Origin: an uncultured Anaerolineae bacterium
GTDB taxonomy: Bacteria > Chloroflexota > Anaerolineae > J036 > Brachytrichaceae
Reading direction: 5' to 3'
Length of the DNA: 36,524 nucleotides
NCBI GenBank assembly: GCA_937959265.1
Contig: CALGMA010000014.1
Location: forward strand, 1 to 36,524
The notes below the pieces were generated by a model. That model was not told the origin of the DNA. It saw only the letters and a list, made by a program, of their open reading frames with translations, and did no database searches. Below, in pieces: positions 1 through 7,976 of the stretch; the stretch's first letter is position 1, and each line of letters begins with the position of its first letter. A program made the translations under genes and the position numbers.

Positions 1-331
1 GGGCGAAGGGCCGTTCACCGTCTTCGCCCCCACCGATGAGGCCTTCGCCAAGCTCGACAAGGCCCTGCTCGAGGACCTGCTCAAGCCGGAGAACAAGGAC
101 AAGTTGGTCGCCATCCTCACCTATCACGTCGTGCCGGGGAAGGTGACCGCAGCCGACGTGGTCAAGCTCACCAACGCCAAGACAGCGCAAGGTGAAGAGA
201 TTAACATCAAGTCGGATGGCTACGGCGGCGTGATGATCAACAACGCGAAAGTCATCGCTGCCGACGTGATGGCCGGCAATGGCATCATTCACGTGATCGA
301 CACGGTAATCCTGCCACCGAGCATGAAGTAA
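1..331 (+). CDS. Fasciclin (FAS1) domain protein, 3' part only
   Basis: The reading frame is open from base 2 and the 5' end lies outside the window, so only the last 109 residues are seen. They fit the C-terminal two thirds of a FAS1 domain: [14 protein letters not shown] is the H1-type motif, YHVVPGKV follows, and the end has the H2-type pattern ([14 protein letters not shown]). FAS1 domains are small extracellular adhesion folds; bacterial members are usually secreted or lipid-anchored, but the signal peptide would be outside the window. The gene ends at a TAA and is followed by a strong terminator hairpin. The family call is firm; the biological role is not known. Confidence 0.9.
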   Translation, partial: GEGPFTVFAPTDEAFAKLDKALLEDLLKPENKDKLVAILTYHVVPGKVTAADVVKLTNAKTAQGEEINIKSDGYGGVMINNAKVIAADVMAGNGIIHVIDTVILPPSMK

Positions 332-369
332 GCGTTTATCGGCTACTCTCCTGAGAGTGTGTATGGGTT

Positions 370-410
370 GGCCGAGGCTTGCTGTATTCCAGCGAGCCTC
401 GGCCGGTTTT
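370..410 (+). terminator. Rho-independent terminator of the fasciclin gene
   Basis: A 14-bp stem (370-383 with 391-404, one G-T pair) closes a 7-nt loop and is followed by GGTTTT. It lies 39 nt after the fasciclin stop codon. The rest of 411-540 shows no gene or clear signal. Confidence 0.8.
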
Positions 411-543
411 CCTGACTCACGCCCACCCCGGATCAAGTCATCCGAGTTAAGTGCGCCGCAGAGCCGGTCGCGCCAATGCAACGGTGCAGGCGCGCCTCGT
501 TCTGCCGGCGACGAAGGATGTCACAAGGGCGAGGCACAACATG

Positions 544-575
544 AAAAAGCAAAATGACAGGTGCAAGACCTGTCA
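544..575 (-). terminator. Terminator of the tRNA-Gly gene
   Basis: Read on the minus strand, an 8-bp stem TGACAGGT/ACCTGTCA with loop CTTGC is followed by ATTTTGCTTTTT. It begins 6 nt after the 3' end of the tRNA, so the tRNA is probably a single-gene transcript. Confidence 0.75.
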
Positions 576-580
576 GCTCA

Positions 581-652
581 AGCGGGAGACGGGATTCGAA
601 CCCGCGACTTTTTGCTTGGGAAGCAAACGCTCTACCACTAAGCTACTCCCGC
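581..652 (-). tRNA. tRNA-Gly, anticodon CCC
   Basis: On the minus strand the sequence folds as a complete cloverleaf. The acceptor stem is GCGGGAG/CTCCCGC with discriminator T, the D arm contains AGCTTAGTGGTAGAGC, the anticodon stem TTTGC/GCAAA encloses loop TTCCCAA, and the T arm contains GGGTTCGAATCCC. The anticodon CCC reads GGG glycine codons, which suits a GC-rich genome. The 3' CCA is not encoded, so it must be added after transcription. A terminator follows at once. Confidence 0.95.
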
Positions 653-708
653 GATAGTTGAAATTATAGCATTTCGCTCTGCCAAGAAGTCATGACCGCT
701 GCTTCGCT

Positions 709-714
709 TACAAT
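709..714 (+). promoter_or_regulatory. -10-like hexamer before the PHP gene
   Basis: TACAAT ends 8 nt before the ATG at 723, which would place transcription start at or next to the start codon. There is no convincing -35 box and no Shine-Dalgarno sequence. It is one of a series of similar sites in this window. Confidence 0.5.
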
Positions 715-722
715 CGCGCGCC

Positions 723-1772
723 ATGGTCGAGATCGTCGCGAACCTGCACATGCACACACCGTATTCTGACGGTCACCTCTACCACCGAGAGATCGCCGCA
801 GCGGCAGTACGCGCCGGCTTGGACGCCATCATCATCACCGATCACAACGTTCTGGTGTGCGGCAAGGACGGCTATGTGGACGGCGTACTGGTGCTGGCAG
901 GCGAGGAAGTGCACGATGCGCAACGCCGGCCGCAAGCTAATCACTGCCTGGTATATAACACCAACGCAGAGGTTGCCCCGTTCGCGTCGAATCCGCACAA
1001 GCTGACGCATGAGATCGCTCGGCGCGGTGGACTGACGTTCTTTGCGCACCCGATCGAGTATGGTAGTCCGCTGAGCGACGACTTCGCTGCCATCCCATGG
1101 GTGGACTGGGATGTGCAAGACAACACCGGCATTGAGATCTGGAACTACATGACCGAATTCAAAGCTCGGCTATGGAGTTGGCCAGCAGCGTTGTTCGGCA
1201 CGTTCTTCCCCTCGCTGGTGATCCGTGGTCCGTTCAAAGCCACGCTGCGCAAGTGGGATGAGCTGCTGCTCAACGGCCGACGCGTGGTCGCCATCGGCAA
1301 CGCCGACGCGCATGGCACGCCCTTCCAGATCGGTCCCATTCGGAAGATCATCTTCCCATACGATTATCTGTTTCGTTGCGTCAACACACACCTGCTCATC
1401 GAACGGCCATTGACGCAGGACGTCGCGCAAGACAAACGCATGATCTACGACGCGTTGCGAGCCGGGCGATGCTTCGTCGCTTATGATCTGGCCGGCCGCG
1501 CGCGGGGCTTCACGTTCACGGCGCGCAGCAGCGCAGCGCAAGCGACGATGGGTGCAACGTTACATCGGCATGGCGCGACGCGCTTTGAGGTGCGCTGCCC
1601 GGGCATCGGTTTCATCACGCTGAAACACAACGGACGAACCGCAGCAAGGAAGCTGGGCAAGTCGCTGGAATATACCAGCGTCGCGCCGGGCGCTTATCGC
1701 GTCGAAGTGCAGCGCTTCTTTCGCGGCTGGTGGCGTGGCTGGATTTACAGCAATCCGATCTACGTTCGCTGA
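723..1772 (+). CDS. PHP-domain metal-dependent phosphoesterase
   Basis: The 349-residue protein opens with the PHP signature: NLHMHTPYSDG (His9, His11, Asp16), then IIITDHN (His41), AGEEV (Glu61/62), FFAHPIE, and GNADAHG later. These are the metal-ligand positions of the PHP fold, a three-metal hydrolase barrel found in histidinol phosphatases, polymerase exonucleases and nucleotide phosphatases. The C-terminal 90 residues (from about 255) are beta-rich and outside the PHP core; such tails occur in secreted or surface PHP proteins, but no signal peptide is visible here. The start at 723 has no Shine-Dalgarno sequence but lies just after a -10-like TACAAT. The gene stands alone between the tRNA and gltB. 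The substrate cannot be told from the sequence. Confidence 0.85.
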   Translation: MVEIVANLHMHTPYSDGHLYHREIAAAAVRAGLDAIIITDHNVLVCGKDGYVDGVLVLAGEEVHDAQRRPQANHCLVYNTNAEVAPFASNPHKLTHEIARRGGLTFFAHPIEYGSPLSDDFAAIPWVDWDVQDNTGIEIWNYMTEFKARLWSWPAALFGTFFPSLVIRGPFKATLRKWDELLLNGRRVVAIGNADAHGTPFQIGPIRKIIFPYDYLFRCVNTHLLIERPLTQDVAQDKRMIYDALRAGRCFVAYDLAGRARGFTFTARSSAAQATMGATLHRHGATRFEVRCPGIGFITLKHNGRTAARKLGKSLEYTSVAPGAYRVEVQRFFRGWWRGWIYSNPIYVR

Positions 1773-1796
1773 ACGCTGATTCAGTAAAGGCTGGCC

Positions 1797-1827
1797 GGGT
1801 AGGCAGAGGCAATGCCTTTGCCTACCC
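1797..1827. terminator. Hairpin between convergent PHP gene and gltB
   Basis: GGGTAGGCA (1797-1805) pairs with TGCCTACCC (1819-1827), and an inner AGGC/GCCT extends the stem. It lies between the stop codons of two convergent genes, so it probably ends both transcripts. The T-tract is weak. Confidence 0.6.
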
Positions 1828-1834
1828 TTGCGTA

Positions 1835-4800
1835 TCACGTCTGTTGAAAGTCGGAGAACTCGTTGATGGCCTCAATTTCGGCGACGCGATCCTTGGGCAG
1901 CACGCGCCGGAAAGACAGGGACGCTTCTTCCCAGTTGGTCAGCAGTTCGCGGGCGCGTGGGCTATTGGTCAGCTCGTAGTGTCGGCGCAGCAGACTCTTC
2001 ACCAGCTTCTTCATGCCGGGGTGCGTCAGGCGATCCACATCTACCAGTTCGGTGTTGCAACGGTTGACGAAGGTGCCGTCGGGATCGTAGACGAAGGCCA
2101 TGCCGCCGGTCATGCCGGCAGCGAAGTTGCGACCGGTCGTCCCCAGCACCACGACGACCCCGGCGGTCATGTATTCGCAGGCATGCTCGCCCACGCCTTC
2201 CACCACGCCGCACGCGCCGCTGTTGCGCACCGCGAAGCGCTCGCCGGCACGTCCGGCAGCGAACAGCGCGCCGCCCGTTGCGCCATAGAGCGCCGTGTTC
2301 CCCAGGATGTGGTTATCGGCCCAAACGTAGGTCACTTCGGGGAAGGGACGAATCGAGATTTCGCCGCCGCGCATGCCCTTACCGACGTAGTCGTTGGCCG
2401 CGCCGACCAAATGCAGGCGCATGCCGTTAGTGGTGAACGCGCCGAAGCTCTGGCCGGCGTAGCCACGGAAGCTGATCTCGATCGTGCCGGCTGGCAGGCC
2501 GCCGTCGTAGTACTTCTTCGTGATCTCACCGCTCAACCGCGCGCCGATGCTGCGATCCTGATTGCGAATGGTGTAATGCAGCTTGATCGGCCACTGCTCG
2601 TCAATCGCGGTGCGCGCGTCCTGCACGATCATCTCGTTCAGCGCATTGCGCGGATATTGCGGCGCCCGCTCGCTGTGGCGCAGCGAGCGATCCCTCGGCG
2701 GCGCAACGCTCAAGCTACGCAGAGTGAGCATCTCCTCGCGGTGACGCACCGGCGGCGCTTCGTGCAATGAGGGAGAGCGCTTAGCGATCAGGTCGGAGCG
2801 GCCGATGATCTCGTCGAGCGAGCGATAGCCCATCTGCGCCAGACGCTCGCGCACGTCCTGCGCGACATACAGCAGATACGCCATGACGTGCTCCGGCTTC
2901 CCCTCAAACTTGAGGCGCAACTCCGGCTTCTGGGTCGCCACGCCAGTCGGACAGGTATTCAGGTGACACACCCGCGCCATGATGCAACCTTCGGCAATGA
3001 GCGTGGCGGTGCCGAACGAATACTCGTCCGCGCCCAGCAACGCCGCGATGATCACGTCGCGCCCGGTGCGCATGCCGCCGTCGGCGCGCAGGCGAACGCG
3101 GCTGCGCAGGTTATTCTCCAACAGCGTCTGCTGCGTCTCGGCCAAACCGATCTCCCAGGGCATACCGGCGTTTTTGATAGAACTAAGCGGCGACGCGCCG
3201 GTGCCGCCGCTGTGGCCGCTGATCAGCACGATGTCGGCCATCGCTTTGACGACGCCGGCAGCGATGGTGCCTACGCCGGCTTGCGCCACCAGCTTCACGC
3301 TCACTTTGGCGTCCGGGTTGATCTGCTTCAGATCGTAGATGAGCTGCGCCAGGTCCTCAATCGAGTAGATGTCATGATGGGGCGGCGGCGAGATCAGCGC
3401 CACGCCGGGCACGGTGTGGCGCACGCGGGCGATCAGGTCGGTCACCTTGTGGCCGGGGATCTGGCCACCCTCGCCAGGTTTGCTGCCTTGCGCCATTTTG
3501 ATCTGCAGCTCGGCAGCGCTGAGCAGATAGGCCGGCGTCACACCGAAGCGGCCGGACGCCACTTGTTTGATGCCGCTGTTGCCCTCCTCCATGAAGCGCC
3601 GCGCTTCTTCGCCGCCCTCGCCGCTGTTGCTGAGACCACCCAGCCGCGTCATCGCGATTGCCAGCGTCTCGTGCGCCTCCGGCGAGAGTGCGCCAAGGGA
3701 CATAGCCGCCGTGCTGAAGCGCGCCAGAATGCAGCCGAGCGGCTCCACTTCGTCAACCGGGATTGGCGCGCGGTCGGAGCGAATCGCCATCAAATCGCGC
3801 GGCTCGATCGGCTGGCCGTTTGGTTCGAACAGATCGGCGAATTCCTTATAAAGCGCATAGCCCTGTTGGAAGTTCCCGTTGAGCGCGAAGGTCTTGACCC
3901 TGGTGCGGGCGATGCCAGTAACCAGCTCAGCGTCGCCGGTGTAGTCGAAGATGTTGCCCAGGCGAACCGCTTTCTGAAGGGCATGCACGGCCTTCTGCGA
4001 GTAACCATGCGGCTCGCCACCGGCGCGTTCCTTGTAGAAGCCGGGATGATCCAGCTTCAATTGAGAATTGGGAACTGAGGATCCGGAATTGGCGTCCACA
4101 AGAGCACCCTCATTCTCGATTAGCCGATAAGCGTTGGCATGCCACTGCAGCACAGTCTGCTCGATCTCCCCGTAGCAAATGCCGCCGATGCGCGACAGCG
4201 TGCCGGTGAAGCATTCCTCGATCAGCTCTGGCGCCAAGCCGACCGCTTCAAAGATCTGTGCGCCGGTGTAGGCATCCACGCTGGCGATGCCCATCTTGGA
4301 CATCACTTTGAGGATGCCCTTTTCGACGGCCTTGATGTAGCGCTTGACCACGTCGCTTTCACTCAACGACTTATCGCGCACCCGGCCGCGCTGCACGGCC
4401 TCGCGCGCCGTATCCAGCGCCAAGTAGGGGTTGATCGCGCTGGCGCCATAGCCGAGCAACACGGCAAAATGATGGACCTCGCGCGCTTCGCCGCTCTCCA
4501 CGACCAGGCTGGCCCGGCTGCGTAGCCCCTTGCGCATGAGGTGATGATGCACTGCGCCGACGGCCAGCAGCATCGGAATGACCGCGCGCTGTGGGCCGGC
4601 TTTCTTATCGCTGAGGATCAGGATGCTGGCGCCGAATTGGACAGCGCGCTCGGCGTCGTCACACAGCCTGCGCACTGCGTGTTCGAGGGAGCACTCCCGC
4701 CCCCCCTCTGCCAAGTCGAAATTCAAAAGTCGGCCATCGGGAGCCGGCACGGGAAACGTCGCGTCCAGCACGACCGACTGGAACGCCGGATCATCCAGGT

Positions 4801-6586
4801 TCTGTAGCGCTTTGAGTTCTTCGTTGGCGAGCACCGGGCTGTTCAACCGGACGAGGTGAGCCAGCTCTTCGGTCTCGGCCAGCAGGTTGCCACGCCGGCC
4901 CAGCAGCACGCGCAAGCTCATCACCTGGTCTTCGCGCAAGTGATCAATCGGTGGGTTAGTCACCTCGGCGAAGCGCTGCTTGAAGTAGTTGAACAGCGGG
5001 CGCGGCTTGGGTGAGAGCACAGCGTGCGGCGTATCATCGCCCATCGAGCCAACCGGCTCGGTGCCATCCTCGAACATGGTCTTGATCACCAACGTCAGCT
5101 CTTCGCTGGTCCAACCAAATTGCGCTTGCTTGACGAGCAGCGCATCAGAGTTGACCGCCGGCTGTTCGATCACAATCTGCGCCACTTCCTCCAGACGCAC
5201 GCGCTGGCGGGAAGCCCATTCGCGATAGGGCTTGCGCGAGGCAAGCTCTTTGAGGATTTCGTCGTTGGTGAACAGCCGGCGCGCGCGCAGATCGGCGCAG
5301 ACCATTTGGCCAGGACCGAGCTTGCCGTTGACGAGGATGCGTTCCGGCTCCACATCCAGCGCGCCGATTTCGCTGCCAGCATAGACCAGCCCATCCCGGG
5401 TCTGCAGATAGCGCGCCGGGCGCAGGCCGTTGCGATCGAGCGCCAGGCCGATCAACGTCCCGTCACTGAAGACGATGGATGCCGGGCCGTCCCACGGCTC
5501 CATGAGCGCGGCGTGATAGCGGAAGAAGCCCTTCACCGCCGGCGAGAGGTCGGGATCCTTCTCCCACGCCTGTGGAATGCACATTTTGATCGCGTGGCGA
5601 ATGTCGCGCCCACCCAGGGTGAGCAACTCAATCACGTTGTCCAGCCGGCCGGTATCGCTGCTGGTCACGTCCACGATCGGTTTGAGGTGCTCGATCTCGC
5701 TGCCCCAGATCGGCGAGTTGAGCTCCGGCTCACGCGCGCGCATCCAGTTCTGGTTGCCTTCTACCGTGTTGATCTCGCCGTTGTGGCACAGGAAGCGGAA
5801 CGGCTGCGCCTTCTCCCAGCTCGGGAAGGTGTTAGTCGAATAGCGTTGGTGGAAGATAACGTGCGAGACCTTAAAGTCGGGATCGTTTAGGTCAATGTAG
5901 AAGCGACGAAGCTGGGTAGCCGAAACGAGCGCTTTGTATACCAGCGTCTGGCACGAGAACGAGCAGATGTAGAAATTCTCGATGCCGGCAGCCTTGACGG
6001 CGTTTTCGATGCGGCGCCGGATGAGGTAGAGCTGCTGATCGAACTCGAGTTCGGTGCGGAAGCCGTAGGGGCGCTCGACAATGACCTGTTGGATGTCGGG
6101 TAGCATCTCCAACGCGCGCTTGCCCAGCACGTTGGGCTCGTGCATCACGGTGCGCCACATCAGAACTTGCAGCTCGCGCCGCTCCAACTCTGCTGCGATG
6201 ATCTCGCGCACGCGAGCGTTGGCGCTCGCATCGCGCGGCAGAAACATCATGCCCACGGCCACGTCGCCGGGGCGATGCGCCTGCTGGCCGACGCGCTCCA
6301 GTTCGCGATTGATTAGCGTGCTAGGAAGTGAGCACAGCACACCGGCGCCGTCGCCGCTCTTGCCGTCGGCGTCCAGTGCGCCACGATGCGCCAGGCGTTC
6401 CAGGCACTTCAACCCATCATCGAGAATCTTGTGGGTGGGGCGTCCGGAGAGATCGGCCAGGAAGCCGATGCCGCACGCATCATGTTCGAAGCGAGCATCG
6501 TAAAGCGACGCAGATGACCATTCGTGGTTGCCATCAGTCACGCGTGGGTGCCCGCACGGAATACATTGATCACCCTGATTGTCCAT
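1835..6586 (-). CDS. gltB: Glutamate synthase, large (alpha) subunit
   Basis: This 1583-residue protein is full length for bacterial GOGAT large subunits, which make two glutamates from glutamine and 2-oxoglutarate. The N-terminal glutamine amidotransferase domain starts with the catalytic Cys38 in HDACGIGFLAD; the 37 residues before it fit the propeptide removed in this family. A central FMN-binding synthase domain carries the 3Fe-4S cysteines in CHLNTCPTGVATQ. The C-terminal GXGXG beta-helix domain includes GNTALYGATGGALFAAG. I choose the ATG at 6586 because GAGGAAAC lies just upstream; a start at 6652 would translate through the leader terminator. No gltD (small subunit) is near, so the partner is encoded elsewhere or electrons come from ferredoxin. 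A short low-GC stretch at 4054-4100 looks like an in-frame insertion. Expression is probably controlled through the leader at 6587-6822. Confidence 0.96.
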   Translation of the reverse strand: MDNQGDQCIPCGHPRVTDGNHEWSSASLYDARFEHDACGIGFLADLSGRPTHKILDDGLKCLERLAHRGALDADGKSGDGAGVLCSLPSTLINRELERVGQQAHRPGDVAVGMMFLPRDASANARVREIIAAELERRELQVLMWRTVMHEPNVLGKRALEMLPDIQQVIVERPYGFRTELEFDQQLYLIRRRIENAVKAAGIENFYICSFSCQTLVYKALVSATQLRRFYIDLNDPDFKVSHVIFHQRYSTNTFPSWEKAQPFRFLCHNGEINTVEGNQNWMRAREPELNSPIWGSEIEHLKPIVDVTSSDTGRLDNVIELLTLGGRDIRHAIKMCIPQAWEKDPDLSPAVKGFFRYHAALMEPWDGPASIVFSDGTLIGLALDRNGLRPARYLQTRDGLVYAGSEIGALDVEPERILVNGKLGPGQMVCADLRARRLFTNDEILKELASRKPYREWASRQRVRLEEVAQIVIEQPAVNSDALLVKQAQFGWTSEELTLVIKTMFEDGTEPVGSMGDDTPHAVLSPKPRPLFNYFKQRFAEVTNPPIDHLREDQVMSLRVLLGRRGNLLAETEELAHLVRLNSPVLANEELKALQNLDDPAFQSVVLDATFPVPAPDGRLLNFDLAEGGRECSLEHAVRRLCDDAERAVQFGASILILSDKKAGPQRAVIPMLLAVGAVHHHLMRKGLRSRASLVVESGEAREVHHFAVLLGYGASAINPYLALDTAREAVQRGRVRDKSLSESDVVKRYIKAVEKGILKVMSKMGIASVDAYTGAQIFEAVGLAPELIEECFTGTLSRIGGICYGEIEQTVLQWHANAYRLIENEGALVDANSGSSVPNSQLKLDHPGFYKERAGGEPHGYSQKAVHALQKAVRLGNIFDYTGDAELVTGIARTRVKTFALNGNFQQGYALYKEFADLFEPNGQPIEPRDLMAIRSDRAPIPVDEVEPLGCILARFSTAAMSLGALSPEAHETLAIAMTRLGGLSNSGEGGEEARRFMEEGNSGIKQVASGRFGVTPAYLLSAAELQIKMAQGSKPGEGGQIPGHKVTDLIARVRHTVPGVALISPPPHHDIYSIEDLAQLIYDLKQINPDAKVSVKLVAQAGVGTIAAGVVKAMADIVLISGHSGGTGASPLSSIKNAGMPWEIGLAETQQTLLENNLRSRVRLRADGGMRTGRDVIIAALLGADEYSFGTATLIAEGCIMARVCHLNTCPTGVATQKPELRLKFEGKPEHVMAYLLYVAQDVRERLAQMGYRSLDEIIGRSDLIAKRSPSLHEAPPVRHREEMLTLRSLSVAPPRDRSLRHSERAPQYPRNALNEMIVQDARTAIDEQWPIKLHYTIRNQDRSIGARLSGEITKKYYDGGLPAGTIEISFRGYAGQSFGAFTTNGMRLHLVGAANDYVGKGMRGGEISIRPFPEVTYVWADNHILGNTALYGATGGALFAAGRAGERFAVRNSGACGVVEGVGEHACEYMTAGVVVVLGTTGRNFAAGMTGGMAFVYDPDGTFVNRCNTELVDVDRLTHPGMKKLVKSLLRRHYELTNSPRARELLTNWEEASLSFRRVLPKDRVAEIEAINEFSDFQQT

Positions 6587-6612
6587 CCTAGTTTCCTCTG
6601 GTCCGAGATAAC

Positions 6613-6637
6613 AAAAAGAGCGACGTTTGCGCCGCTC
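6613..6637 (-). terminator. Attenuator-type terminator in the gltB leader
   Basis: On the minus strand, GAGCGGCG pairs with CGTCGCTC around a CAAA loop and is followed by TTTTT. It ends only 26 nt before the gltB ATG and lies just upstream of the Shine-Dalgarno sequence, downstream of the promoter. Transcription must pass it to reach gltB, so it can act as an on/off switch. Confidence 0.75.
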
Positions 6638-6683
6638 CCTTGTCGGTGTCAATCGTTGACACGCATACGATGAGTCTGCTTAG

Positions 6684-6809
6684 TTAACGATTCGGCCATA
6701 CCTCGGCGAACCGAACCGTGGACGACGCACGCCAGTCGCGAATATACGAAACAGCCGTCACCCGCATTCCGTGAGCGACGGCCGTGATGAACAGCTTCGT
6801 GGCGTTCAT
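6684..6809 (-). CDS. Putative 41-codon leader reading frame upstream of gltB
   Basis: The frame runs from ATG at 6809 to TAA at 6684 and begins about 13 nt after the predicted gltB transcription start. It encodes MNATKLFITAVAHGM at its N-terminus, a middle YIRDW, and ends EVWPNR. There is no run of Gln or Glu codons, so it is not a classical amino-acid-counting leader. It overlaps the 10-bp hairpin at 6754-6782, so translation would open that hairpin. No Shine-Dalgarno sequence is seen. It may be a true regulatory peptide or a chance frame. Confidence 0.4.
   Translation of the reverse strand: MNATKLFITAVAHGMRVTAVSYIRDWRASSTVRFAEVWPNR
6754..6782 (-). promoter_or_regulatory. Leader hairpin holding a possible antiterminator strand
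   Basis: On the minus strand GCCGTCGCTC pairs with GGGTGACGGC (10 bp including G-T pairs) around a 9-nt loop. Its left arm contains CGTCGCTC, the same 8 nt as the right arm of the terminator at 6613-6637. It could therefore pair with the terminator's left arm instead. Confidence 0.5.
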
Positions 6810-6828
6810 ACACTAAGAGTCTTGCAAA

Positions 6829-6856
6829 AGCATACGCGATAACCCCGCGTTGTCAA
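6829..6856 (-). promoter_or_regulatory. gltB promoter
   Basis: On the minus strand, TTGACA (6851-6856) and TATGCT (6829-6834) are separated by 16 bp. The -35 is a perfect sigma-70-type match. The start of transcription would be near 6822, giving a leader of about 235 nt before gltB. Confidence 0.75.
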
Positions 6857-6893
6857 GAGAGTTTTCGTATCGTGATGTGACAGCCGTTCGGAG

Positions 6894-6917
6894 CCATGTG
6901 TCCGATCGAACACATGG
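6894..6917. promoter_or_regulatory. 24-bp near-perfect palindrome, candidate operator
   Basis: The two 12-bp halves match in 11 positions; the arms are CCATGTGT and ACACATGG around a CGATCG core. It lies between divergent gltB and the DUF937 gene, upstream of the gltB -35 box and just upstream of TAGAAT (6920-6925), the likely -10 of the DUF937 gene. It has the form of a dimeric regulator site. Confidence 0.5.
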
Positions 6918-6982
6918 CGTAGAATCAGCGCCGTAAGTGAGAACCGGCCGGGCCCGATGTTCGGCATTCAATGGAGCGAGAG

Positions 6983-7855
6983 ATGACCAAGAAAAGAACT
7001 TCCACCCACAAGAAGACCTCCTCAGCGAAGCCTCAGACGACCGTACAAAACACCCTCAAAGCAGCGGACGAACCTCTAGTGCAAAACACTTTGATCGCCG
7101 ACGAATCGAGCCCGCGAGAAGCAGGTGCATTGGGCGTTGCCGAACAGCAGAACCTCGACCTGGGCTCGATTCTGGGTGACCTGGGTGGATTGATGGGCGA
7201 CGCAGCATCGGTATCCTCCTCTCCATCTAGTGCAGACATGGGCGGTGGTCTGCTTGGCGGCCTCATCGGCCCAACAGTGGATGACGTAGCGCGCAAGATC
7301 GGCATCCCGCGCGAACTGGCCATGGTCGGCGCGATGTTCCTCATGAGCAAACTTCTGGGCGGCACGTTAGGTGGCCAGTCATCGCAGCAAGCACCGCAGA
7401 TGCCCGACGGCCAAGCATCAGGCGAGATTGATCTCGGTTCGATCCTCGGTGGCTTACTCGGTGGAATGGGCGGCCAGATGCCCCAACAAGCCCCCCAGGC
7501 GCCCGGCGGCCAAGCATCAGGCGAGATTGATCTCGGTTCGATCCTCGGTGGCTTACTCGGTGGAATGGGCGGCATGCCACCGGCCGGCAGCCAGGGAGGC
7601 GCAGGCACGCCGACATCAGGGGCCGGCGAAGTGCTGGGCAAGATCGGCCAGGTGATGTCCGACGCCAGCCAGTCACAATCCGGTCAGCAAGGCGGCATCC
7701 TCATTCAGGGGCTGACTGCCGGCAACGCCGCCCAGTTTCTCAATGACGACAACCTGACCAGCGAATTCGCGCAGTTCACCGGCGTGGATCCACAGACGGC
7801 CGAGCGCAGCCTAGCCGCGCTGCTGGAAGCACTATCCGGCGGACGCCAGGCGTAG
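6983..7855 (+). CDS. DUF937-type Gly-rich protein
   Basis: The 290-residue protein has a Lys/Thr/Ser-rich start, a long low-complexity middle rich in Gly, Leu and Gln, and a C-terminal helical module (about 240-290) with the segment DNLTSEFAQFTGVDPQTAER that resembles the DUF937/YidB-like fold. The middle contains IDLGSILGGLLGGMGG twice; the DNA under it is a perfect 67-nt direct repeat, and a weaker related unit (LDLGSILGDLGGL) precedes it. I choose the ATG at 6983 because GGAGCGAG lies 6-8 nt upstream; an in-frame ATG at 6971 has no such site. No signal peptide is visible. The function of the family is not established. A strong terminator follows. Confidence 0.6.
   Translation: MTKKRTSTHKKTSSAKPQTTVQNTLKAADEPLVQNTLIADESSPREAGALGVAEQQNLDLGSILGDLGGLMGDAASVSSSPSSADMGGGLLGGLIGPTVDDVARKIGIPRELAMVGAMFLMSKLLGGTLGGQSSQQAPQMPDGQASGEIDLGSILGGLLGGMGGQMPQQAPQAPGGQASGEIDLGSILGGLLGGMGGMPPAGSQGGAGTPTSGAGEVLGKIGQVMSDASQSQSGQQGGILIQGLTAGNAAQFLNDDNLTSEFAQFTGVDPQTAERSLAALLEALSGGRQA
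7408..7573 (+). repeat. Perfect 67-nt direct repeat, 99-nt period, inside the DUF937 gene
   Basis: Copies lie at 7408-7474 and 7507-7573 and are identical at the base level. The period is 33 codons, so the duplication keeps the reading frame. The lack of any silent change points to a recent event or to gene conversion. Confidence 0.9.
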
Positions 7856-7890
7856 AGGCGAGCAGATGTGCCTGTAAGTAACAGGCCTGC

Positions 7891-7932
7891 GCAGCGCTCA
7901 ACGCGCTCTAGGCGCGTTGAGCGCTGCTGTTT
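7891..7932. terminator. Strong terminator between convergent genes
   Basis: A perfect 15-bp stem (7891-7905 with 7913-7927) with a 7-nt loop is followed by TGTTT. It lies between the DUF937 stop and the PhyH stop and can serve both. Confidence 0.8.
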
Positions 7933-7976
7933 CCAGAGTTGGTTTCAACCCATGCCGCAACGGATATGGGCGGCGT

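Noticed and set aside
1730..5890. Long open frames on the plus strand opposite gltB (for example 1730-2770, 2888-4078, 5024-5890)
   Set aside because: They lie antisense to a full-length conserved enzyme and arise from GC-rich codon bias; no domain pattern or start signal is seen.
6971..6982. Alternative start at 6971 for the DUF937 gene
   Set aside because: The Shine-Dalgarno-like GGAGCGAG overlaps and follows that ATG; 6983 has the correct spacing.
7870..7886. Hairpin GCCTGT-AAGTA-ACAGGC after the DUF937 gene
   Set aside because: Six base pairs only and next to a much stronger terminator; no separate role is needed.
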